Positions 57,390 through 64,000 of a stretch of 64,000 nt of DNA are shown here, piece by piece. The notes under the pieces are model-generated. The model saw only the letters and a program-made list of their open reading frames with translations, was not told the origin of the DNA and did not search any database. Every line of letters begins with the position of its first letter. The stretch's first letter is position 1. The position numbers and the translations under genes are program-made. The DNA is from Methylobacterium oxalidis. Its GTDB lineage: Bacteria > Pseudomonadota > Alphaproteobacteria > Rhizobiales > Beijerinckiaceae. The stretch lies in the NCBI RefSeq assembly GCF_007992195.1, contig NZ_BJZU01000028.1:53281-117280 (forward strand), read 5' to 3'.

Positions 57390-59343
57390 GAGCGTGGGTC
57401 ACGTGATCGCATGGGACAACGTCGAGGAGCGTCGGGTCCGCACGGGCGCCGACGATGATCTGGATGTCCCCCGCGCTCTGGATAGCCTCGTGCACGCGCG
57501 ACAGCAACGCGGCGAAGTCGGCGGGCGCCATCTCCTGCGCGCCCGGGCTATCCAGGACCAGCAGGCCCGGGTGCCGGCCGTACATGCGTTGCCGGGCCAC
57601 CTCGATCACGGCGAGCGCCGCCGCGATGCGCACGCGCAGGTTCTCTCCCGGGGACAGCCTCCCGAAGCTGGTCGGAGCCTTGCCCTGCACGATCCGCATC
57701 GCCCCCCCGGTGCCCCAGTCCATGCTCTCGATGTTCTGGACGCCGAACGAACGGGACAGCGTGGTGATCTCCCTCGACACGTCGGCGAGGATCTCGCGCG
57801 CGAGCCCGTCGTAGAGATCCTTGGTCACCTCCTCGGCGGCCTGGAGCACTGCCTCGTCATGAGCGCCGGTGGCAGCCTCTTCCTTCTCCTCCTCTTCCTC
57901 CTCGGCCGCGATCAGCGCGAGGAGTTGCTCGCGCTGGGCCTCAAGGCCCCGGATCTCCATCTCTAGGTCGGCGGAGCCCTCGGCCCGCAAGGCGGCTTCG
58001 GTGGCGCGCGACGCCTCGATGGCCTTGGAAAGCTCCGCCTCGGCCCCCCGCTGCGACGCCTGCGCCTTGGTCGCCTGGGCGCTCAGCTCCGCGACATTGA
58101 CCTCAACGTCGTCGACGTCCCGCTGCAACTCCTCCAGCCGCAACGCGTCCTCGTCCTCGTCCGGTGCCTGGCGCGTGCCGCATAAGGCGCAGGTAGAACC
58201 CTCGTCCGCCCGCGAATGCCGGTTGTGGTCGATGCCGGCATCGCACGAGGGGCAGCAGACGGGGCGCAAGGTCCGGAGCACCACGCCGGCTGCCCGCTCG
58301 TCCCTGAGTTGCTGCAAGGCCCTCCGCGTTTCGAGGAGCAGGGTCGTCGCGCCCTGCAACTGGCGGTCCACCCTGACCGCCTCCTGCCGCGTCTCCTCGA
58401 TCCCCTCGCGCAGGGCCAGCAGCCGACGGTCCTGCTCAAGCATCGTGGCCCGCAGGACGGCACGGTCGGGCCCGGGGCGGACCCGGCCGCGCGCGGACGA
58501 AAGGGAGGCGTCGACCGCTTCGAGCCTAGTCCGGAGCCTGTCCCCGAGGCCGCGGGAGGCGGTGGGACGCTCGGCCTTCGTCGCCCTCAGCCGCTTCAGC
58601 GCCGTTGCGGCAGCCGTGTAGGTGCTGACCCACGGCAGGCCCATGAACATCTGCAGCAGCCTCAGCGGGATGGCATCGACCAGCAGCTCGCCGAACACGG
58701 CCTTGCCCGGACCGTCGACGAACAGCGCCGACGCGATGACCGGCCAGCCATGGGTATGGCTGCCGTCCTTCTCGTTGTGGGCATGGAACCTGGCGAAGCC
58801 GAACTCCGCCAGCATGGCGTCCTCGACGGCCCGTTCGAGAGGCTTCCCGACCGTGCCCTCGTACAGGGTGAACCACCCGCCCTCCTGTTCGCGGCTGAAG
58901 CTGCCGGCCGCGCCCTTGTCGGGGTCGCCCGCCTCCTTCGTGACGAGGAGCCGGTGGCCGATGCCGTTAGCCTCGAAGACGACCTCCGCCTTGCTCAGCC
59001 ATCGCCACACGTCCGGCTTCACGCGTTCGTGGATGTCGCCGCGGATGCCCCCCTGGATCACGCCCAGCAGGGTCGACTTGCCCCTGAAGTTCTGGTCCGA
59101 AACGATGGCCCAGAGCCCGGGACCGAAAGTGAAAGTCTGGCCGAACGGGCCGTCGGCGACGGTGCCCTCCTTGATACCCTTCAGCGTGACAGAGCGGATG
59201 CGGAGGCTCTTCCTACGGGGCAAGGTGGATTGAGGCTCGACGGCGTGCCGGTCGAGCACCTCCTGCACGACCGGCATCGGCAGGGATGCCTTGCCGGCGA
59301 TGGCCTCGATCCACTCCGCTGCCGTGGCTTGCGTGCTCATCAT
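57367..59343 (-). CDS. ABC-3C ATPase (DUF3732-like, Rad50-type) with zinc hook
   Basis: 658 aa. Walker A variant DQNFRGKSTLL (83-91), two long coiled coils (about 265-360 and 400-495), and at the apex a zinc hook or ribbon, CCPSCDAG (363-367) with CALCGTR (385-388). The signature LSPGENLRVRIA (about 563), Walker B LLVLDSPG (Asp598) and D-loop SPGAQE complete the ABC head. It overlaps the neighbours on both sides. DUF3732-type ATPases are the core of ABC three-component anti-phage loci. Confidence 0.85.
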   Translation of the reverse strand: MMSTQATAAEWIEAIAGKASLPMPVVQEVLDRHAVEPQSTLPRRKSLRIRSVTLKGIKEGTVADGPFGQTFTFGPGLWAIVSDQNFRGKSTLLGVIQGGIRGDIHERVKPDVWRWLSKAEVVFEANGIGHRLLVTKEAGDPDKGAAGSFSREQEGGWFTLYEGTVGKPLERAVEDAMLAEFGFARFHAHNEKDGSHTHGWPVIASALFVDGPGKAVFGELLVDAIPLRLLQMFMGLPWVSTYTAAATALKRLRATKAERPTASRGLGDRLRTRLEAVDASLSSARGRVRPGPDRAVLRATMLEQDRRLLALREGIEETRQEAVRVDRQLQGATTLLLETRRALQQLRDERAAGVVLRTLRPVCCPSCDAGIDHNRHSRADEGSTCALCGTRQAPDEDEDALRLEELQRDVDDVEVNVAELSAQATKAQASQRGAEAELSKAIEASRATEAALRAEGSADLEMEIRGLEAQREQLLALIAAEEEEEEKEEAATGAHDEAVLQAAEEVTKDLYDGLAREILADVSREITTLSRSFGVQNIESMDWGTGGAMRIVQGKAPTSFGRLSPGENLRVRIAAALAVIEVARQRMYGRHPGLLVLDSPGAQEMAPADFAALLSRVHEAIQSAGDIQIIVGARADPTLLDVVPCDHVTHAHGERFLF

Positions 59344-60017
59344 CGTCCCCTGAGGCTCCGGAGCCGGGCCAGGACGCGCTCCTTGATGGACGGGATTTCG
59401 GTCCCGTGGCGGGCGTCGCGGTACTCGGGATGGAGATACTGGTCGCCCTTCAGGTCAGAGCCGCTCCGGAAGCCGGCCAGCGTCATCACGAGCTCGACCC
59501 GCGACCTATACCAGCCAAGGCTCGGCTGCTCGCGCTCGATCCGCTCGATGAACGCGAACGAGGTCGGAAGGACGATGAAGTCGTGCCGGCGCTGGCCGGT
59601 GGTCTGCTTCAGCGGACGCACCAGGCCATGCGCCGCGAGGATCGAGAGCGGCATCTCGATGTTCTGGAAGGCCCCGCGGCGCCAGCGGACCATCGCGACC
59701 GTGCGAAGGTCCGGCTCGTCGGCGTCGAAGATGTCGGACGCAGCATCCAGGGCGGCAGGATCGCCCTCGGTCTCGAAGCGGGTCAGGAGTTCGTCGGCCA
59801 AGTAATCCGGGTAGCGGACGAGGAAGTCGATAGCCATCGCCCGCTTCTCGCCGCGGAAGATGCGCCCATCGTGTGCGGCCTCCTCGCTCCCGAGTGCCAG
59901 GATGTACAGGAGGCGCACCGCGTCGCGATGGTGGAACCCGATCTGCGGCTTGGCCGGTCCGCCCCGCGCAGGACGGGTCGTGTCAGGGCTCGTGGTCGTC
60001 TCGGGCTGCCCGTCCAT
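59340..60017 (-). CDS. ABC-3C middle component, winged-helix protein
   Basis: 225 aa: first gene of the operon; its stop overlaps the ATPase start by 4 bases. The N-terminal 20 residues are disordered, then HRDAVRLLYILALGSEEAAHDGRIFRGEKRAMAIDFLVRYPDYL, and RGAFQNIEMPLSILAAHGLVRPL has the pattern of a winged helix. The length and place match the middle components of ABC-3C systems, which link ATPase and effector. Confidence 0.7.
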   Translation of the reverse strand: MDGQPETTTSPDTTRPARGGPAKPQIGFHHRDAVRLLYILALGSEEAAHDGRIFRGEKRAMAIDFLVRYPDYLADELLTRFETEGDPAALDAASDIFDADEPDLRTVAMVRWRRGAFQNIEMPLSILAAHGLVRPLKQTTGQRRHDFIVLPTSFAFIERIEREQPSLGWYRSRVELVMTLAGFRSGSDLKGDQYLHPEYRDARHGTEIPSIKERVLARLRSLRGR

Positions 60018-60379
60018 CGTGGTCGCTCAAGGTCGTGGAGGCCAAGTCACGTCGGTGACGAGGCGTGCGCCGGCCGGCGCCGAGTTCGTGTCGCCGGAAG
60101 GCTAGCCCGCCGAAGCACCGGCTTCCAAGCCGCCTCGCGGCCATCGACGCTCGACGGGGTCAGACCGGGCCGGTGACATAACGGCTTGGCAGTGGCCCGG
60201 TTCGTTCGCGCGCAGGGTATTGGGTTAGCGCTACCCGATACCCTGCCGCCGAGTTGTGTTTCCCGGCCCCCAGGGGTCACCCGGTCGGGACGGCCTCTGG
60301 CGCCGTTTTGGATCCGGGCACCTCGGGCTTGCGCAGGCTTCCAGGCCGGGACAGGTTCGCGGCCGCTCAGGAGATACCG
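60018..60379. other. Intergenic region, no gene seen
   Basis: Upstream of the ABC-3C operon; it should hold its promoter. GGGTATTGGGTTAGCGCTACCCGATACCC, near 60216-60244, is an imperfect palindrome around AGCGCT, a possible operator for the system. No coding frame with credible bias. Confidence 0.4.
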
Positions 60380-60577
60380 TCATGAAACCCGTCGGCGAGC
60401 ACCCAACCAACTGACGGCCGGAGTGCCGCCATGGCCGAGCCTCCGCGCCCTTAGGGATAGGGCGAGCCACGTCGGGTCCGGGACGTCCTCGACGTGCCTA
60501 GCGGGCCGGGGCCGGGACTGCTCCCTCCCAGTGAGGACGCGCAGGATCGTGGCGGGATCGTAGGCGTTGTTGGGCAT
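60380..60577 (-). CDS. Small hypothetical protein (65 aa)
   Basis: Starts PNNAYDPATILRVLTGREQSRP; the first part resembles the tail of the 54753 product (YDAETALRVLRG). The rest is Arg-rich and of doubtful quality. Possibly a decayed copy of the module. Weak evidence for translation. Confidence 0.3.
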   Translation of the reverse strand: MPNNAYDPATILRVLTGREQSRPRPARHVEDVPDPTWLALSLRARRLGHGGTPAVSWLGARRRVS

Positions 60578-60845
60578 GCCGGGATGCTCCCGCCGGCAGG
60601 CCTCGTTAGCCGCCCCAGTTCAAAAAATTCTCGTCCGCCGGCGATGATCGCGGACGTCCAGGCCACGATGGTCTGGCTACCACATGAAAAAAAACGGGAA
60701 TGTTCAAACCCGAAAATTTGTCGATCCAGACAATTTGTGGCCGCCCGCTAAGCTATTATGAACCAAATCTGATTCAGGTTCCAACAGGTATTTGCGATTA
60801 CATCAACAGGCCTCCCGGCGATGGCGTCGGCATGAGGCAGGACAG

Positions 60846-61280
60846 ATGGCTCCTTACACCACGCAGACCGCGCTTGAGCTCGTAAAGGAACTCCAGGGGA
60901 AGGCCCGCTGGTCCGACAAGAGTTTATCGATGCGGCTTCGCCGCGGCGAGCCGCTAAGAATCTTCATCGAGCGGAGCATGATGGGCGGAAGCGTCGTCTA
61001 TGCAATCTGGAGGGACGACGGCGCCATCGGCGGCTTCGCTCACCGCATTGTGTCGGGCCTAGCTACGGCTGAGGCCCAGGCTGTCAGCGTCGAGGACAGC
61101 CTCGTCTACAGAGTCCCAGACGAGAGAGGGGCGCGGTTCCTCGCGGCCGGGTTTGGTGACGGCCGGGTACCCGGTCCGGAGGAGGAATACGTCATCTCCA
61201 TGGAAATCTGGGATCCGGACGGCCGCCTGGACGAGAATGGCCGACTAGTGGCGACGACCTATCTGGAAGTCGGTCCCTGA
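60846..61280 (+). CDS. Hypothetical protein
   Basis: 144 aa from an ATG with AGGCAGGAC before it. The product starts APYTTQTALELVKELQGKARWSDKSLSMRLRRGEPLRIFIERSMMGGSVVYAIW and is mixed alpha/beta, no family known. It lies between the ABC-3C promoter side and the integrase and is convergent with the integrase-linked small gene. The 268 bp before it (60578-60845) are partly AT-rich and carry no gene. Confidence 0.5.
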   Translation: MAPYTTQTALELVKELQGKARWSDKSLSMRLRRGEPLRIFIERSMMGGSVVYAIWRDDGAIGGFAHRIVSGLATAEAQAVSVEDSLVYRVPDERGARFLAAGFGDGRVPGPEEEYVISMEIWDPDGRLDENGRLVATTYLEVGP

Positions 61281-61456
61281 CGGGCATGGTCACGGGTCTG
61301 CAGGGCCTCTTCGACGAGCTCGGCGACCCGCTGCCCCGCGGCCCGGGCGCGCTTCTCGCGGATGGCGACGATGCGGGTCGGGGGCGTCCCCGGCGACGAG
61401 ACGACGAGCTCGCCGTCGGCGTGGAGGCGGACTGTAATCGTGATGGGGTCGCTCAT
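61259..61456 (-). CDS. Small protein linked to the integrase (65 aa)
   Basis: ATG at 61456 overlaps the integrase stop by 4 bases. The sequence SDPITITVRLHADGELVVSSPG...RIVAIREKRARAAGQRVAELVEEALQ combines a beta-hairpin-like start with a C-terminal amphipathic helix. A frameshifted paralogue sits at 54551-54756. It may be a recombination accessory or a small regulator; no family known. Its last 22 bases overlap the end of the convergent gene at 61280. Confidence 0.55.
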   Translation of the reverse strand: MSDPITITVRLHADGELVVSSPGTPPTRIVAIREKRARAAGQRVAELVEEALQTRDHARQGPTSR

Positions 61457-62973
61457 GGCAGGGGAAGGGGCTTGAAGCGGGCGCGCTCGCGCTCGTAGTG
61501 CTCCAGGACGTGGTCGACCCAGGGGGCCATGCCGCTCGCCTTAAGCTTCAGGCGCTGAGCCCGAGCGTACACCTTGCGGGTCACGTCCTCGATGCGTGCC
61601 TCCTCGCGGTTCTCGGTCTTGTCCCGCGCGTGCGCCAGGATCGCCGAGCCAGCGCCCCCGAGCTGCTCCTCGTCGAGGAAGGTCCCGAGCGTGCGCCGGG
61701 CATCGTGCGGGGTCCAGACCCTGATGCCGTAGCGCTCGAACAGGTTGCCGTGGGGACGCTTGAACAGCGGCCCCTTCTTGCCCTTCTTCGTCTTGCCGGC
61801 CTTCGTCTTGCCCTCCAACCGATGGAAGAGGCCGGTGAACCCGGCCGGGGTCACGTGCTTACCGTCGACCCGACTGGGGAAGCGCCACGGCGATGACGGG
61901 TCCGCCCCGAGCCGATCGATCGCCGCGATCGCGGCCGGCGGGATCGGCAGGGCGTGCGGGCGGCCTCCCTTCCGGCCGCTCTTCATTTCCTTCGCGGTCC
62001 AAGTCCAAACCTCCCAGCCGGGCATGTCGGGCATGGGGATGATGCCGTCGCGCCGGGTGCGTCCGAGGCTGCCCGTCCTCTGCCCGGTCAGGACGACTGC
62101 CCAGACGGCTGCCAGCATGCCGTTCTCGGTCTCCTGGTCAGTCGAGCTGAGGGTACGGTGATGCTCGATGACGAGCAGCGTTCGGACGAGCTCCTGGATC
62201 GTCGGCGTGTGCTCGCGAGCCTTCGAGCTGTACTCGATGTGCCAGCGCTCCTGCCACCACGCGTGCTTTTCGTCCGCGAGCCCCGAGCGCGTCGCATGAC
62301 TGCGCCACCCCCAGGTCAGCGCTTCCTTGCACTGCGCGACGACGCGGGCCGCGGCGGAGAGGGTGCGGGATTCAATCACGCGGTCGCGCAACTCCTCCAG
62401 ATCCGAGATCTCAATCGAGGCCAGCTCCAGCCTCTCGATTGGCTCGAACTCGGGGCCGGTGTGGTAGGCCGAGTAGCTGCGCCGGTAGCTCTCCTTTAGG
62501 TCAGGCAGCTTCGATGCGAGGAACTCGGCCATGAGGTCCTGCCACTGCCATGGCCCGCGCCGGCGGCGGTCCTCGTCGGACTGCACCTCGACAGTCTCCG
62601 CGAACGCAGCGTCCGCGGCGAGCTCGACCGGCTTGCCCTTGGCCAGCACCGCCTCGAACACGTGCAGATCCTCGCGCGGGTTGACCCCGGCCTCGACGTC
62701 CCGGCGCGCGCGGTCGGCGGCGAGCCGGGCCGCCGGCAGGGTCAGGGCGTCCATGGAGCCGAGGCGGAACGTCCCCTTGCGGTGGCGGAGGTACCACGTG
62801 CCCGCCGCACGCGTAATCCGCAGGGTGAGGCCCGGGGTGTCCGCGTCGGCGATCTCCGCGCCGCGGCCGACGAGCTTCCCCTCCTGGATCATGCGGGCCG
62901 CGCGCTCGACGGTCGCCGCCGTCATTCTCACGCGCTCGCGCTCGTAGCTGCCCCTGCCTGCCGCCTTCGCCAT
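61453..62973 (-). CDS. Tyrosine recombinase (phage-type integrase)
   Basis: 506 aa. N-terminal SAM-like arm-binding region (TWYLRHRKGTFRLGSMDALTLPAARLAADRARRDVEAGVNP, the DUF4102-type start), core-binding domain and catalytic domain with Arg in TGQRTGSLGR, the HDARRTLGTFL box (His, Arg) and the nucleophile Tyr in VTRKVYARAQRL. The ATG at 62973 is preferred over 62994. It lies 153 bp from the truncated tRNA-Gly, its presumed target. Confidence 0.9.
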   Translation of the reverse strand: MAKAAGRGSYERERVRMTAATVERAARMIQEGKLVGRGAEIADADTPGLTLRITRAAGTWYLRHRKGTFRLGSMDALTLPAARLAADRARRDVEAGVNPREDLHVFEAVLAKGKPVELAADAAFAETVEVQSDEDRRRRGPWQWQDLMAEFLASKLPDLKESYRRSYSAYHTGPEFEPIERLELASIEISDLEELRDRVIESRTLSAAARVVAQCKEALTWGWRSHATRSGLADEKHAWWQERWHIEYSSKAREHTPTIQELVRTLLVIEHHRTLSSTDQETENGMLAAVWAVVLTGQRTGSLGRTRRDGIIPMPDMPGWEVWTWTAKEMKSGRKGGRPHALPIPPAAIAAIDRLGADPSSPWRFPSRVDGKHVTPAGFTGLFHRLEGKTKAGKTKKGKKGPLFKRPHGNLFERYGIRVWTPHDARRTLGTFLDEEQLGGAGSAILAHARDKTENREEARIEDVTRKVYARAQRLKLKASGMAPWVDHVLEHYERERARFKPLPLP

Positions 62974-63125
62974 GGCCCATCCCCCGGGATACAACGGGGA
63001 TACAACATGGGTATTCGGGCCGTGGCAACGAAGATGTCACCCCTCTAAACGAGGAAAACCACGCAACATCAATGGCTTCTGAGGAGATGGTTAACTGAAT
63101 ATCGGGAGGGGTTCACTTGGGCCAT
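62974..63125. other. Integrase promoter region
   Basis: 152 bp between the integrase start and the tRNA remnant. It presumably carries the integrase promoter and arm sites. No repeats stand out. Confidence 0.3.
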
Positions 63126-63175
63126 ATAGCTTCCCAAGCTGAATGTCGTCGGTTCGATCCCGATCGCCCGCTCCA
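63126..63175 (+). tRNA. 3' half of tRNA-Gly(CCC), probable attachment site
   Basis: From the anticodon loop onward this reads as a tRNA: loop TTCCCAA (63131-63137) with anticodon CCC, the T-arm (stem GTCGG/CCGAT, loop TTCGATC, 63148-63164), the 3' acceptor strand CGCCCGC (63165-63171), discriminator T and CCA (63173-63175). The 5' acceptor strand, D-arm and the outer base of the anticodon stem are missing. This is what integration by a tyrosine recombinase leaves at the far end of an island. It is not a functional tRNA. Confidence 0.8.
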
Positions 63176-63584
63176 CCTAAATCCTTGATGCAGCTGGTGT
63201 TCGGGTCGGCCTAGGCAGTCGAGGTGTTCCCCATGTTCCCCATGGTGTTCCTCGCTGTTCCCCATCGCAGCCCACACTCTTTTTTTCGATCGGAATGACG
63301 AGGTCTGACTGAGCCGGACCGTCTCGCCGCCGAAGCCGCCTGACCCGTAGCTGCCTGAGACGTGTCTGCGCGCAACTACCCCGTCCAGGGAGCAGCTGGT
63401 CTGATCGCTCTGCATCACAGGCCCAGCGGCTGTTGAACGCCGCGCTTACGATCGCTTGGACGATGCGCTGGTGATCGCCCCTCAGGCCGCCCGTTCGCAG
63501 CTATGACGTCAGATCACAAGACCTTTGCTCCTCGACCAGAGCGCGTTTGTTGCGCCGCAGAGATGGGCATCCCATCTTGTTGCT
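63176..63584. other. Intergenic region outside the integration site
   Basis: 409 bp to the right of the attachment site. No intact gene. A run of T around 63279 and short GTTCCCCAT repeats (63218-63266) are visible, but no structure I can name. Confidence 0.35.
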
Positions 63585-63806
63585 ATGCAACAGAACGGAT
63601 CCGGCAGGCTGCTGAAGTTCGCCACTCGAAGTGAACTGGCGGCTCGCGAACTGGCCCGGAACGCGGCCGATCTGGAGAGCCACGGCTTCGTAGAGGCGGC
63701 AGATACCCTGCGGGGTCACGTCCGCTTTCTCCGTGTCGATGCGATCCGTTTCCGCGCCTTGGCGGGCGGTCTGATTTACATAAGCTTGGCTCGCTCGTCT
63801 CAGTGA
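63585..63806 (+). CDS. Hypothetical 73-aa protein
   Basis: The product begins QQNGSGRLLKFATRSELAARELARNAADLESHGFVEAADTLRGHVRFLRVDAIRFRALAGGLIYISLARSSQ and looks helical. Start by ATG at 63585; an upstream TTG at 63525 is possible. No family known. Probably chromosomal flank of the island. Confidence 0.4.
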   Translation: MQQNGSGRLLKFATRSELAARELARNAADLESHGFVEAADTLRGHVRFLRVDAIRFRALAGGLIYISLARSSQ

Positions 63807-64000
63807 GTCCGACAGCGGCGAAGGTCCGGGCGACCTAACCCTGGCCAACTCCTCAGATGCAGGCGCGGCTCACGCAGACCCCGGTTTCACATCATTCGCC
63901 GGAGGTCATCTCCACGACGGGTCGTTCTATTGCAGGACGCCGTCCGTCAGCTGAGTTTGCCGACAGCGTAGCGGATTGTGCAGCCGGGTCCTGGCGAGGC

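Noticed and set aside
1..64000. CRISPR array or cas genes
   Set aside because: No set of regularly spaced repeats and no Cas-like protein was seen; the 28-nt pair at 55069 is only two copies.

Overview
The window is GC-rich DNA (codons end mostly in G or C) from an alphaproteobacterium. The gene types (BigR-type sulfur operon, DUF305 and sulfite dehydrogenase cluster, PhaR-like regulator) would fit a Methylobacterium-like genome, but that assignment is inference. Much of the window looks accessory: stress, metal and sulfur genes packed in short operons with their own regulators, several broken genes, and a defence-rich right end that stops at a phage-type integrase and a truncated tRNA-Gly gene.

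Layout. (1) 1-2178: arsenic resistance, with an ArsR regulator, two unrelated arsenate reductases, the start of an Acr3 arsenite pump, and a divergent arsH. (2) 2301-5386: an orphan gene, then a tightly overlapped three-gene cassette (small protein possibly of RNase H fold, eukaryotic-type Ser/Thr kinase, 62-aa protein) that matches no system I know, and a copy of a small protein whose secreted form recurs at 48.5 kb. (3) 5851-10926: Crp-family regulator, pentapeptide-repeat protein, YeiH exporter, cytosolic sulfite oxidase and a LysR regulator. (4) 10988-17299: two ECF sigma/anti-sigma pairs bracketing DUF305, a beta-propeller protein and a periplasmic sulfite dehydrogenase with its cytochrome c. 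(5) 17800-23042: a broken nucleotidyltransferase, a glutaredoxin/DUF4396/Cys-Met-rich operon and small envelope proteins. (6) 23502-34075: a LuxR-type two-component system followed by an ion and pH homeostasis cluster (DUF2254, MgtC, NhaA, a zinc-ribbon potassium channel, a broken MscS, DUF421, a CPA1 antiporter). (7) 34137-47645: a YdeP-type molybdoenzyme, BigR, a PmrA/PmrB-like pair beside a periplasmic thiol-redox operon (DsbD, DsbA-like, L,D-transpeptidase, DsrE-like), and the sulfide/persulfide operon pmpA-pmpB-tauE-blh-rhodanese.

(8) 47.9-63.2 kb is the most clearly mobile part. It starts near a 23-bp inverted repeat and holds an AAA+ ATPase/zinc-ribbon/metallophosphoesterase operon, a Shedu-type nuclease, a complete ABC three-component locus (winged-helix middle component, DUF3732-like ATPase with a zinc hook, and a PD-(D/E)XK nuclease), small repeated accessory genes and a tyrosine recombinase. 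About 150 bp beyond the integrase lies the 3' half of tRNA-Gly(CCC), from the anticodon loop to CCA, without its 5' half: the expected scar of site-specific integration.

Control sites read directly from the sequence tie several parts together: an ArsR-type palindrome between arsR and arsH; a CRP-type palindrome between the Crp gene and the pentapeptide gene; matching GGAATA-N15/16-CATCTC promoters on both sides of the first ECF locus; a perfect PmrA-type box between the response regulator and dsbD; and two near-identical 23-nt operators, one before bigR and one 7 kb away before the persulfide operon.
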